From the NCBI GenBank assembly GCA_025457985.1, contig JALOTI010000248.1, forward strand, positions 1-5,667: DNA of 5,667 nucleotides, given 5' to 3'. Positions within the stretch are counted from its first letter, which is position 1, and every line of letters starts with the position of its first letter. The position numbers and the translations under genes were made by a program. A model generated the notes under the pieces. The model was given only the letters and a program-made list of their open reading frames with translations. It had not been told where the DNA came from and searched no databases. The DNA is from Leptospira sp. (GTDB taxonomy: Bacteria > Spirochaetota > Leptospiria > Leptospirales > Leptospiraceae). This document shows positions 5,163 to 5,667 of this stretch, piece by piece.

Positions 5163-5667
5163 CCTCGCCCTCCCGATATAATCAGATTTGTTCCAAGTTG
5201 TTTACACAGGATCGCATATTCTTTTAAAAAATTTTCTGCTTCAATTGGACCGAGTGGATAAAAATAATGAAGACCATCGGCTGACTGGTGTTTTCCGAAA
5301 ACGGGTATTACCTCAACTGCTAATAATTTTTCTTTTTCGAAGTGCAAAACAGCCGTTATATTATGCTTTAAGTATTGGTTTTTGCTTCCAAACAAAAAAT
5401 TTCCAAGCGAGTATATAACAATCCCATTTGGAAAAACCTCAATCCCTTGAGGAACATGTGGGTGGTGGCCTAAAATTACTTTATATCCAGCGCCTACCAA
5501 ATATTTTGCCGCTTTTCTCTGTTCTTCTGTCGGATACGGGCTGTATTCCACTCCCCAATGTACGGATAGAATATTTGTTTGGTTGGGTTTTGATTTTTTA
5601 ATAAGCTTTTCTGCAGTGCCTACACGAAAGTATGCTGCTCCTGGTGTTTTACTTCCCGAAAACAATC
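5117..5667 (-). CDS. CapA-family metallophosphoesterase-like protein, N-terminus off window
   Basis: C-terminal part of a CapA/PgsA-type protein, a family with a calcineurin-like phosphoesterase fold named for poly-gamma-glutamate capsule synthesis; many members have other or unknown roles. The frame is open to the right edge, so the N-terminal half (first metal ligands, any signal peptide) is not visible. In the 183-residue fragment the family blocks are HWGVEY (36-41), the spaced TEEQRKAAKYLVGAGYKVI (46-64), GHHPHVPQ (66-73) and YSLGNFLFG (85-93); the His residues are the expected metal ligands. The remaining 90 residues contain AVEVIPVFG, a common end of the domain. The TTG at 5665 is not taken as a start because no family member begins there. 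The last 46 bp overlap the plus-strand membrane-protein gene. Whether a polyglutamate polymer is made cannot be told from this window: no capB or capC is present. Confidence 0.9.
   Translation of the reverse strand, partial: LFSGSKTPGAAYFRVGTAEKLIKKSKPNQTNILSVHWGVEYSPYPTEEQRKAAKYLVGAGYKVILGHHPHVPQGIEVFPNGIVIYSLGNFLFGSKNQYLKHNITAVLHFEKEKLLAVEVIPVFGKHQSADGLHYFYPLGPIEAENFLKEYAILCKQLGTNLIISGGRGYVFLEDDPNARLNP

Noticed and set aside
5117..5165. Bidirectional terminator between the convergent genes
   Set aside because: There is a T7 run on the minus strand but no stable hairpin before it, and the position lies inside the capA-like coding sequence.
5188..5418. Plus-strand frame of 76 codons
   Set aside because: Antisense to the conserved CapA-like C-terminal domain; no ribosome site.
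1..5667. A novel defence, mobile or biosynthetic system
   Set aside because: All but two genes are core housekeeping genes with clear identity; no transposase, repeat array, toxin-antitoxin pair or unusual gene cluster is visible.

Overview
The window looks like a chromosomal housekeeping region of a spirochaete, most probably a Leptospira of the saprophytic (biflexa-like) kind. That guess rests on remembered resemblance of the AspRS and ribosomal proteins, the moderately AT-rich composition, and the gene set; no search was run. I see no mobile element, CRISPR array, tRNA or rRNA.

Positions 1-4287 hold a compact minus-strand operon. In transcription order it is rpsF (bS6), ssb, rpsR (bS18), rplI (bL9), dnaB (replicative helicase) and aspS (aspartyl-tRNA synthetase, cut off by the left edge). 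Gaps are 0-21 nt: rpsF and ssb overlap by 8 bp, and the rplI Shine-Dalgarno overlaps the rpsR stop. The operon therefore couples small- and large-subunit ribosomal proteins, two replication-fork proteins and a tRNA-charging enzyme. bS6 and bS18 bind each other on the 30S platform; SSB and DnaB work at the fork.

Positions 4288-4439 are a divergent intergenic region of about 150 nt. It contains a perfect 8-bp inverted repeat just upstream of rpsF, overlapping a possible promoter, and a second near-perfect 21-bp dyad closer to the plus-strand gene.

Positions 4440-5162 (plus) encode a roughly 240-residue, six-helix membrane protein of unknown function. It overlaps tail-to-tail by 46 bp with the 3' end of a minus-strand CapA-like (poly-gamma-glutamate/capsule type) metallophosphoesterase whose N-terminus lies beyond the right edge.

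The most unusual point is the dnaB-aspS junction (about 1403-1480). DnaB ends inside what is normally its last conserved strand. aspS has no ATG, GTG or TTG at the place family alignment demands, with an in-frame TAG exactly where the start would be expected. A rare ATT start, a one-base loss of an ATG, or a sequence error are the live explanations. I did not find a novel defence or mobile system here.
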